This document shows, piece after piece, positions 1-4,842 of a DNA stretch of 7,273 bases. The stretch comes from Solirubrobacteraceae bacterium (GTDB taxonomy: Bacteria; Actinomycetota; Thermoleophilia; Solirubrobacterales; Solirubrobacteraceae). The notes under the pieces are model-generated. The model had not been told where the DNA came from. It did no database searches and saw only the letters and a list, made by a program, of their open reading frames with translations. Position numbers and translations under genes: made by a program. The stretch is from positions 1 through 7,273 of the forward strand of contig JAICJK010000114.1 of the NCBI GenBank assembly GCA_025928415.1, given 5' to 3'. Position 1 is the stretch's first letter. Each line of letters starts with the position of its first letter.

Positions 1-205
1 CGAGCTGGCCGCGCGCCTCGTCGAGGCCTGCGGCGTAGCCCTCGGCGCGGGCGGCGGCGCGGATCTGGTCGGCCTCGGCCTGGGCGGCGGAGACGACGGC
101 CGCCGCGGCGCCGGCGTTCGCGGCGATCGTGCCGCCCGCGGCGGCGTGGGCGAGGGCGTCCGGGGTGGGCTCCAGCGCGGGCAGCGCGAAGGGGACGGCG
201 CCCAC
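1..205 (-). CDS. fliH: FliH, flagellar export ATPase regulator (N-terminal part, runs off the left edge)
   Basis: The first 68 codons are visible. FliH is the cytoplasmic stator-like protein that binds and restrains the FliI ATPase of the flagellar type III export apparatus. The fragment starts with GTG directly after the fliG TAG and continues with a Pro/Ala-rich stretch. An Ala/Glu-rich helix follows, containing RAEGYAAGLDEAR near residues 53-65. Repeated acidic and small residues around EGYAAGL are typical of the FliH N-terminal region. The start is well supported: AGGAGGTGATC, a perfect complement of the 16S rRNA 3' end, lies 8 nt upstream inside the last fliG codons. Position directly after fliG is the usual place for fliH. 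The FliI-binding C-terminal domain is outside the window, so the call rests on synteny plus this short motif. Confidence 0.82.
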   Translation of the reverse strand, partial: MGAVPFALPALEPTPDALAHAAAGGTIAANAGAAAAVVSAAQAEADQIRAAARAEGYAAGLDEARGQL

Positions 206-1294
206 CTAGATCACCTCCTCCTCGGGATCGTCGTTGCCGCGGCCGATGGTGATGGCGCCGGCGTCCTCGAGGCGGCGCACCGCCGCGACGACGCGGCCCT
301 GCGCCTCCTCGACCACGGCGCGGCGCTGCGGCGCGGAGGTCTCGAGGTCCTCCTGCAGCATCTCGGCGCCGCGCGTGGACATGTTGGCCAGCAGGCGCTC
401 CTTGACCTCCCCGGGGACCCCGCGCAGGGCCAGGCCGAGGTCCTTCTGGTCGACCTCGCGCAGCACGAGCTGGATGTCGCGGTCGGACAGGATCACGATG
501 TCGTCGAAGGTGAAGAGCTTCTGGCGGACCTCGTCGGCCAGCTCGCTGGAGTGCTGCTGGATCCCCTGCAGCACGTTGCGCTCCGTGGAGCGGCCGGCGC
601 GGTTGAGGATCTCGGCGAGCGAGTCGATGCCGCCGGCGCTCGAGAACTCCTGGGTCATGACGTTCGCGAGCTTGGTGCGCAGGCCGCGCTCGACGTCCTC
701 GATGACGCCCGGGTTGGTCTCGGTCATCGTCGCGATCCGCAGGGCGACCTCCGCCTGCTGCTCGGACGGCAGCTCGGACAGCACGCGCGCGCCGAGGTTG
801 GTCTGCAGGCAGGCCACGACGAGCGCCACCGTCTGCGGCGCCTCGTCGGACAGGAACGTGACGATCTGCTCGGGCGGCGTGCGGCGCAGGAAGTCGAACG
901 GGCGCAGCTCGGCCTGGGCCATGAGCGAGCCGACGATCTCCTCCGCGCGCTCGGCGCCCAGGAGGTGCTCGAGGACCTCGCGCGCGTACTCGGGCCCGCC
1001 GAGCGCGAACGCCGCGCGGGACTGGAACTGCTCGGAGAGGTCGGCGATGACGGCCTGGGTCGTCTCCGTGTTGACCCGCCACATGTTCGCCATCTCGGCG
1101 CTCAGCGCCTCGACCTCGCGCTCGGTGAGGTGCTTGAGGATGTCGGCGGCGCGCTGCGAGCCGAGGGCGATCAGGAAGATCGCCGCCTTCTGGCGGCCCG
1201 TCAGGCCCTTGAGGATCGAGCGGTCGATCTCGCGCTTGGCCGTGGTCTCCAGTGCGGTGCCCGGCGTCGCGGCGACGGCCTCCGCGGTGCTCAC
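206..1294 (-). CDS. fliG: FliG, flagellar motor switch protein
   Basis: FliG (362 aa, normal length about 330-360) forms the upper ring of the C-ring rotor, joins it to FliF and carries the charged residues that meet the stator. The N-terminal domain (about 28-110) has GRQKAAIFLIALGSQRAADIL. The middle domain has EAPQTVAL at 151-158, where the family usually has EHPQ. A GG hinge lies at 221-222, before the conserved SLAEILNRAGR. The C-terminal torque domain contains FTFDDIVILSDRDIQLVLRE (261-280), KDLGLALRGV and the ARM-like RGAEMLQEDLE, with the conserved Arg/Asp pattern intact. The GTG start overlaps the fliF TGA as GTGA and is preceded at 6 nt by GAGGA, so expression is probably coupled to fliF. 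The tail EEEVI doubles as the fliH ribosome-binding site. Confidence 0.96.
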   Translation of the reverse strand: MSTAEAVAATPGTALETTAKREIDRSILKGLTGRQKAAIFLIALGSQRAADILKHLTEREVEALSAEMANMWRVNTETTQAVIADLSEQFQSRAAFALGGPEYAREVLEHLLGAERAEEIVGSLMAQAELRPFDFLRRTPPEQIVTFLSDEAPQTVALVVACLQTNLGARVLSELPSEQQAEVALRIATMTETNPGVIEDVERGLRTKLANVMTQEFSSAGGIDSLAEILNRAGRSTERNVLQGIQQHSSELADEVRQKLFTFDDIVILSDRDIQLVLREVDQKDLGLALRGVPGEVKERLLANMSTRGAEMLQEDLETSAPQRRAVVEEAQGRVVAAVRRLEDAGAITIGRGNDDPEEEVI

Positions 1295-2868
1295 CGGCCG
1301 TCCTCGGTGATCCACGTCCGCAGCTGCTGGGCGACCTTGTCGGGCTCGGTCTTGACGAGCTCGTCGAGCGCCACGGCCTTCGGGTCGGTCTTGAAGATCT
1401 CGCGCGCGGCCGCCTCGGGATCGAAGCGCTCGCCGGCGGGCTCGCCGCCCGCGGTCAGCGCGGCGCGCGGCGCCTCCAGCCCGCGCAGCCAGGACGGCTC
1501 GTCGGCGAACGAGCCGGCCTCGCGCTTGCGCAGGAAGCGGGTGACGAAGAACAGGAACAGCAGGGCGCCGAGGACCATCAGGGCGGTCTTGGCGTAGCCC
1601 AGGGCGCCGGCCGGGATCGGCCCGGCGCTCGCGGCGGCGGCCGGGGCCTTGGCGAACGGCACCGCCGTGACGACGAGCTGGTCGCGCCCGGCCTGGATGC
1701 CGGCGGCGGCGCCCACGGCCTGCTTGATCGTCGCGAGCTGCTTGGTCGCCGCAGGGCCGGCCAGCGGCTTGCCGTTGGGGCCGAGCAGGGCGCTGGGGTC
1801 GACGAGCACGGCGACGCTGAGCTTGTTGACCTGGCCCGGGGCGATCTTGGTGCGCGTGACGGTCTTGTCGACGCCGAAGGTCGTGGTGCCGTCGGTCGAC
1901 TTGTAGTTCGACTTGCCGCTGCCGCCCGCGGCGGTCTGCGCGTAGGCGGGGATGTTCGTGGCGGTGCCCGCGGCGCCGCCCGACGAGCCGCCCGTGCCCT
2001 GCAGCGACTCGGTCTTCTTGGTCGTGGTGAGCGGCACGCCGGTCTTGGAGTACTGGAGCTTGTCCTGCGTGGCCTGGTCGACGTTGAGGTCGCTGGTGAC
2101 CTGCACCTGCGCCTTGCCCGGCCCGAGGGTGCTGGCGAGCATCGCGTTGATCGACGAGCTCAGGGTCTGGTCGTAGCGCGCCTGGGCCGCCTGCTTGGAG
2201 GTCCCGCCGCCGCCGGCGCCCGAGCCGTCGCCCGCGGGCCACAGCAGCGAGCCGCTGCCGTCGGTGATCGTGACGTTGCCGGTCTTCAGGCCCTGCACGC
2301 TCGACGCGACGAGGTTGGCGATCCCGCGCACCGCGCCGGGCTGCAGCGTCGAGGCGCCGCCGCCCAGCAGCACGGCTGCCGTGGCCGGTTGCTGCTCGTC
2401 GGCGAAGAGCTGGTCCTTGGGCAGGGTGAGGGACACCTGGGCGCCGGAGACGCCGTCGATCTGGCCGATCGTGTTGGCGATCTGGCCTTCGAGCGCGCGC
2501 TGGTAGGCGACCTGCTGCTGGAAGTTGGAGGCGCCGAGCTTCTGCTTGTCGAGCAGCTCGAAGCCGGGCTGCTGCTGGGCGGAGTTCAGGCCCTGCTCGG
2601 CCAGCGCGATGCGCGCCGCGCCGACCTGCCCCTTGGCCACCGCGACCTGCGTGCCGTTGGAGCGGATCTCGTACTTGATCCCCTTGGCGTCGAGCGCCGT
2701 GGAGATCTTGCCGGTCTGCGCCGGGTCGAGGCCGGCCATGACCTGGGTGTAGCTCGGGGCCGAGGCCATCCGGACGAGCACCAGCGCCACGACGAGGAAG
2801 CCGAGCGCGCACGCGGCGAGGGTGATCTTGCCGCGCGTGGACAGGGAGGCGAGCAGCTGCATGGGCAC
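1291..2868 (-). CDS. fliF: FliF, flagellar MS-ring protein
   Basis: FliF (525 aa, near the usual 530-560) builds the MS ring in the cytoplasmic membrane, around the export gate. Transmembrane helix 1 lies at about residues 17-34. It is followed by the ring-building motif region, with YTQVMAGLD at 40-48, the ARIALAEQGL segment at 85-94 and the FQQQVAYQRALEGQIANTI segment around 116-134. A Gly/Ser/Thr-rich linker spans roughly 203-335, matching the low-complexity periplasmic loop of the family. Helix 2 is at about 424-445 (GYAKTALMVLGALLFLF). The cytoplasmic tail (487-525, ending with VAQQLRTWITEDGR) is the FliG-binding helix pair. The GTG at 2868 abuts the fliE TAG; an ATG two codons later (2862) is an alternative. 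Only a weak AGG lies 5 nt before the GTG, so the exact start is uncertain. Confidence 0.96.
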   Translation of the reverse strand: MPMQLLASLSTRGKITLAACALGFLVVALVLVRMASAPSYTQVMAGLDPAQTGKISTALDAKGIKYEIRSNGTQVAVAKGQVGAARIALAEQGLNSAQQQPGFELLDKQKLGASNFQQQVAYQRALEGQIANTIGQIDGVSGAQVSLTLPKDQLFADEQQPATAAVLLGGGASTLQPGAVRGIANLVASSVQGLKTGNVTITDGSGSLLWPAGDGSGAGGGGTSKQAAQARYDQTLSSSINAMLASTLGPGKAQVQVTSDLNVDQATQDKLQYSKTGVPLTTTKKTESLQGTGGSSGGAAGTATNIPAYAQTAAGGSGKSNYKSTDGTTTFGVDKTVTRTKIAPGQVNKLSVAVLVDPSALLGPNGKPLAGPAATKQLATIKQAVGAAAGIQAGRDQLVVTAVPFAKAPAAAASAGPIPAGALGYAKTALMVLGALLFLFFVTRFLRKREAGSFADEPSWLRGLEAPRAALTAGGEPAGERFDPEAAAREIFKTDPKAVALDELVKTEPDKVAQQLRTWITEDGR

Positions 2869-3204
2869 CTAGACCTGGGTGTGGAAGACGTCGTTGATGG
2901 CGTCGACGCCCTTGGTGCGCAGCTGGCTGGCGAGCTGCATCGAGAGCTGGGCGCGCTCGACGGCCATGACCGCGGTCGTGGGGTCGGTGGCGGTCCCGTT
3001 CGCCAGGGCCTGGGAGGCCTGGGAGGCGTCGTCCTGGATGCCCTGGAGGGACTCGAGCTGCTTGGTGAGCATCGAGCCGAACGCCGAGCCGGCGCCGGAG
3101 GTCGCGCCGGCCGCGTCGGGGACGTCCGGCCCGCCGACGCCGCCGACCCCGCCGACGCCCCAGTCCGCGCCCTTGGTGAGGAAGCTCGGGTCGATGGCGG
3201 TCAT
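2869..3204 (-). CDS. fliE: FliE, hook-basal body complex protein
   Basis: FliE (111 aa, usual length about 100-110) links the MS ring to the proximal rod and is one of the first exported basal-body proteins. The N-terminal third is disordered-looking and holds GVGGVGGVGG (16-25), encoded by near-identical GC-rich triplet repeats. The conserved helical part starts near residue 41 with AFGSMLTKQLESLQGIQ, continues with TDPTTAVMAVERAQLSMQLASQLR (73-96) and ends in VDAINDVFHTQV. Family members commonly end in a motif such as YQEIMRMQV, so the C-terminus is somewhat divergent here. The ATG overlaps the flgC stop as ATGA with no ribosome-binding site of its own, implying translational coupling to flgC. 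Confidence 0.93.
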   Translation of the reverse strand: MTAIDPSFLTKGADWGVGGVGGVGGPDVPDAAGATSGAGSAFGSMLTKQLESLQGIQDDASQASQALANGTATDPTTAVMAVERAQLSMQLASQLRTKGVDAINDVFHTQV

Positions 3205-3590
3205 CGGAGGATGTCGAGCGTCTTGGCGAACATCTGCTTGGCGGTCTGCATCGCCGTGACGTTCGCCTCGTAGCCCCGCGAGGCGGAGATCAGGTCGACC
3301 ATCTCGGTGACCGTGCTGACGTTCGGCTGGGAGACGTAGCCCTGGGCGTCCGCGGACGGGTTGCCCGGGTCGTAGACGCGGCGGTTGGGTGTGGAGTCCT
3401 GCTGGATGCCGACGGCCTGGACGCCCATCGCCTTGCCGAGCGTCGCGTCGAAGGACTCCTGGACGACGACCTCCTTGCGGCGGTAGCCCGGCGTCTGCGC
3501 GTTGGCGAGGTTCTCCGCCGTGGTGTCCATGCGCAGGCGCTCGGTGCTGAGGCCGCTGCCGGAGACCGAGAGCGCGTCGAAGAGGCCCAT
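3201..3590 (-). CDS. flgC: FlgC, proximal rod protein
   Basis: FlgC (129 aa, close to the usual 134-150) is a proximal rod subunit exported by the flagellar type III system. The N-terminal rod signature is present: LSVSGSGLSTERLRMDTTAENLANAQTPGYRR occupies about residues 7-38, including the ANAQTPGYRRK form of the family. The C-terminal half has YDPGNPSADAQGYV (73-86) and then VTEMVDLISASRGYEANVTAMQTAKQMF, the coiled heptad segment that packs in the rod core. The ATG at 3590 shares its A with the flgB stop (TGATG) and has no good ribosome-binding site, so it probably depends on ribosomes finishing flgB. The longer reading frame reaching upstream to about 4019 overlaps flgB out of phase and is not part of the protein. 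Confidence 0.96.
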   Translation of the reverse strand: MGLFDALSVSGSGLSTERLRMDTTAENLANAQTPGYRRKEVVVQESFDATLGKAMGVQAVGIQQDSTPNRRVYDPGNPSADAQGYVSQPNVSTVTEMVDLISASRGYEANVTAMQTAKQMFAKTLDILR

Positions 3591-3949
3591 CAGCTGACGC
3601 CCATCGCGGACTTGAGGATGTCGATCCGCGCCTTGAGGACCTGGGCGACCGTCTCGTACTGCAGCCCGTTGGCGGCCTCGGCGGCGGACTCCGTGTCGAG
3701 GTCGACCGAGTTGCCGTCCGCGCGCTGGGGCGCGCTGGCGTCGACCTGCGTGGCCGGCGACCAGGCCTCGATCGCCTTCGTGTCGCCGCTGCTCATGGCC
3801 GACCGGAGCTGGTCGGTGAACGGGACGTCGACGCGGCGGTAGCCGGGCGTGTTGACGTTCGCGATGTTCGCCGCGATCGCCTGCTGCCGGGCCGAGGAGC
3901 CGCGGAGGGCTGCAGCGAGGCTGACTTGAGTGGTGTCGAACAGGTCCAT
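3590..3949 (-). CDS. flgB: FlgB, proximal rod protein
   Basis: FlgB (119 aa, a little shorter than the roughly 130-138 aa of enteric and Bacillus proteins) is the innermost rod subunit, next to FliE. The N-terminal motif MDLFDTTQVSLAAALRGSSARQQAIAANIANVNTPGYRR holds the diagnostic ANIANVNTPGYRR at 27-39. NSVDLDTE (80-87) is the conserved middle motif, and the C-terminal helix LQYETVAQVLKARIDILKSA (96-115) matches the rod core helix. It is the first gene of the six-gene basal-body run, as in the Bacillus fla/che operon. The start is fixed by the protein motif: no other ATG, GTG or TTG lies in frame before an upstream stop. No Shine-Dalgarno sequence sits in place; a hairpin abuts the ATG instead, which suggests regulated or inefficient initiation. 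Confidence 0.96.
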   Translation of the reverse strand: MDLFDTTQVSLAAALRGSSARQQAIAANIANVNTPGYRRVDVPFTDQLRSAMSSGDTKAIEAWSPATQVDASAPQRADGNSVDLDTESAAEAANGLQYETVAQVLKARIDILKSAMGVS

Positions 3950-3951
3950 GA

Positions 3952-3981
3952 GGAGGGTGCGGTGGGATGACCGTGCCCTCC
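3952..3981 (-). promoter_or_regulatory. Hairpin abutting the flgB start codon
   Basis: In the minus-strand RNA, GGAGGG (3976-3981) pairs perfectly with CCCTCC (3952-3957), and CGGT (3970-3973) with ACCG (3960-3963). The two stems are separated by a symmetric CA/CA internal loop and capped by a 6-nt loop (3964-3969). The structure ends two bases before the flgB ATG and hides the only Shine-Dalgarno-like GGAGG in the leader. No T-run follows, so it does not look like a terminator. A translational control role is inference. Confidence 0.45.
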
Positions 3982-3999
3982 GTGGCGCTGGTCGCTCGT

Positions 4000-4015
4000 C
4001 GCCCTTCCTTGGGCG
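4000..4015 (-). promoter_or_regulatory. Hexaloop hairpin in the flgB leader (CsrA-site-like)
   Basis: The RNA reads CGCCC-AAGGAA-GGGCG: a perfect 5-bp GC stem with a six-base loop that fits ANGGAN, the loop form preferred by CsrA/RsmE proteins. It begins a few bases after the transcription start predicted from the sigma28-like promoter at 4025-4051 and lies about 50 nt upstream of the flgB ATG. Binding by CsrA is inference; no csrA gene is visible in this window. Confidence 0.4.
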
Positions 4016-4024
4016 TCACTCCGT

Positions 4025-4051
4025 ATGTCGGCCGGGCGGGTCCCGGCTTGA
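4025..4051 (-). promoter_or_regulatory. Sigma28 (FliA/SigD)-like promoter for the flgB operon
   Basis: The minus strand reads TCAAGCCG-N11-GCCGACAT. This resembles the flagellar sigma consensus TAAAGTTT-N11-GCCGATAA and has the exact consensus spacing. It sits about 75 bp upstream of flgB, and the same pattern recurs before fliS and flaG. The predicted start of transcription is near 4018-4020, giving a leader of about 70 nt. The 11-bp spacer and flanks hold an inverted repeat (4031-4047). Confidence 0.6.
4031..4047 (-). other. Inverted repeat inside the flgB promoter; operator or terminator of the fliS unit
   Basis: GCCGGG-ACCCG-CCCGGC is a perfect 6-bp inverted repeat with a 5-bp centre. 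It lies between, and partly over, the predicted -35 and -10 elements, 17 bp beyond the stop of the FliT-like gene. As DNA it could be an operator. As RNA from the upstream fliS unit it could be a terminator hairpin, but no T-run follows. In GC-rich DNA such repeats also occur by chance. Confidence 0.3.
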
Positions 4052-4064
4052 GAGGGGCGGGCGC

Positions 4065-4367
4065 TCAGTGCCCGGCGGCGGCGCGGTAGCCCTGCGCGGC
4101 GGTGCGCGCGAGGCTCGTGCGGCGGCCCTGGGCCGACGTGCGGGCCATCGCGGCGCGGATCGCCTCGGCGGCCAGCGCCTGCACGCGCACGGCGTGCTCG
4201 AGCAGCATCCGCTCGGCGGGATCGGCGACCCGGGGCCCCCGGGCCTCCAGGACGGCCAGCGCCTGCTCGCGGCGGGCGGCCAGCCCGGCGAGCTCGTCGA
4301 CGCGGCCGTCGGTGACCAGCGTCAGCTCCTCGTCCGCCAGCGCAGCGAGCTGCGCTGCCGGGCTCAT
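4065..4367 (-). CDS. FliT/FlgN-like flagellar export chaperone
   Basis: This is a 100-aa, almost wholly helical protein directly after fliS, the usual place of fliT. FliT-type proteins chaperone FliD, while FlgN-type proteins chaperone the hook-filament junction proteins. Residues 1-75 show the amphipathic helix pattern of these chaperones (AALADEELTLVTDGRVDELAGLAARREQAL, then a second helix at 50-74), with no catalytic motif. The C-terminus holds a 12-residue tandem repeat: ARTSAQGRRTSL (75-86) then ARTAAQGYRAAA (87-98). The ATG overlaps the fliS stop as ATGA and has no ribosome-binding site, implying coupled synthesis with FliS. Sequence identity alone does not separate FliT from FlgN; position after fliD-fliS favours FliT. 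Confidence 0.65.
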   Translation of the reverse strand: MSPAAQLAALADEELTLVTDGRVDELAGLAARREQALAVLEARGPRVADPAERMLLEHAVRVQALAAEAIRAAMARTSAQGRRTSLARTAAQGYRAAAGH

Positions 4368-4762
4368 GCCGGCAGCGCGGCGGCGGGCGTCGCCGGCACG
4401 CTGACCTGGGCCCAGGCCTCGCGCAGGTCGGCGAGCAGGCGCTGGACGTGCCCGATCTTCACGGCGGAGCGCTCGACGCGCGCCTCGATCAGGGTGCGGC
4501 GGCAGAAGACGTAGATGGCCTGCAGGCGCACGGCGACCTCGCCGGCGTCCATGTTCAGCGTCGCCAGGAGCTCGTCGAGGATCGCCTCGGCCCGGCTCAG
4601 GCGCTCGCCGGACTGCTGCCAGCCCTCCTGGCCCGCGGCGAGCTCGGCCTGGCGCAGGAAGCGCATCGCGCCGTCGTAGAGCATGACGACGAGCTGCTCC
4701 GGCGAGGCCGTGAGGACGGCGGACTCGCGATAGACGTTCGACGGGGCGGCGTATGGGTTCAT
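4364..4762 (-). CDS. fliS: FliS, flagellin export chaperone
   Basis: FliS (132 aa, usual length about 125-135) is the cytoplasmic four-helix chaperone that binds the C-terminus of flagellin and keeps it from polymerising before export. The family opening is clear: MNPYAAPSNVYRESAVLTASPEQLVVMLYDGAMRFL, with the conserved SPEQLVVMLYDGA at residues 20-32. This is followed by AEAILDELLATLNMDAGEVAVRLQAIYVFCRRTLIEA (58-94), matching the family pattern in which a short helical hairpin and a Y..R.L.EA helix line the flagellin groove. The C-terminus is an Ala/Pro-rich tail. AGGAG lies 6 nt before the ATG, and the gene has its own candidate promoter in the fliD-fliS gap. Confidence 0.95.
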   Translation of the reverse strand: MNPYAAPSNVYRESAVLTASPEQLVVMLYDGAMRFLRQAELAAGQEGWQQSGERLSRAEAILDELLATLNMDAGEVAVRLQAIYVFCRRTLIEARVERSAVKIGHVQRLLADLREAWAQVSVPATPAAALPA

Positions 4763-4783
4763 CGGCTCTCCTGGGGAACAGTT

Positions 4784-4817
4784 GCTGCTCAGGTGCTCGG
4801 CGGTGCTGCGGGGTGCT
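4784..4817 (-). repeat. Direct repeats with 10-bp period over the fliS promoter
   Basis: AGCACC (minus strand) occurs at 4812-4817, 4802-4807 and 4792-4797, exactly one helical turn apart. A related AGCAGC follows at 4784-4789, 8 bp further on. The copies cover the predicted -35 and -10 elements. Such in-phase repeats can be binding sites for a transcription factor on one face of the helix; a local slippage duplication is the alternative. Confidence 0.55.
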
Positions 4818-4820
4818 TGA
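4794..4820 (-). promoter_or_regulatory. Sigma28-like promoter for fliS
   Basis: The minus strand reads TCAAGCAC-N11-GCCGAGCA, with the -35 and -10 spacing identical to the sites before flgB and flaG. The -10 half matches GCCGA, but its last three bases deviate from the consensus TAA, so it is the weakest of the three. It would give a leader of about 25 nt. It overlaps a 10-bp-period direct repeat, which could partly create the match. Confidence 0.42.
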
Positions 4821-4842
4821 GGCGCTCTGGACGTGTGACCGG

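Noticed and set aside
146..1597. 483-codon plus-strand open frame antisense to fliG
   Set aside because: Shadow of fliG; repetitive Leu/Arg/Ala composition and no ribosome site or family resemblance.
206..2812. Apparent 868-codon FliF-FliG fusion
   Set aside because: The N-terminal part is an out-of-frame reading of fliF. True fliG begins at the GTG overlapping the fliF stop.
3110..3165. GC-rich triplet repeats, considered as a regulatory or CRISPR-like repeat
   Set aside because: They lie in frame within fliE and simply encode the Gly/Val-rich stretch. No spacer structure is present.
1252..3273. 673-codon open frame on the plus strand, antisense to fliG, fliF and fliE
   Set aside because: Its product is Leu/Arg/Gly low-complexity and it mirrors the minus-strand genes in GC-rich DNA, where stops are rare. 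The minus strand gives clear FliF, FliE and FliG families.
3950..4020. flgB leader as a c-di-GMP or other known riboswitch
   Set aside because: No conserved core of the GEMM classes or another riboswitch I know; the visible structure is explained by simple hairpins.
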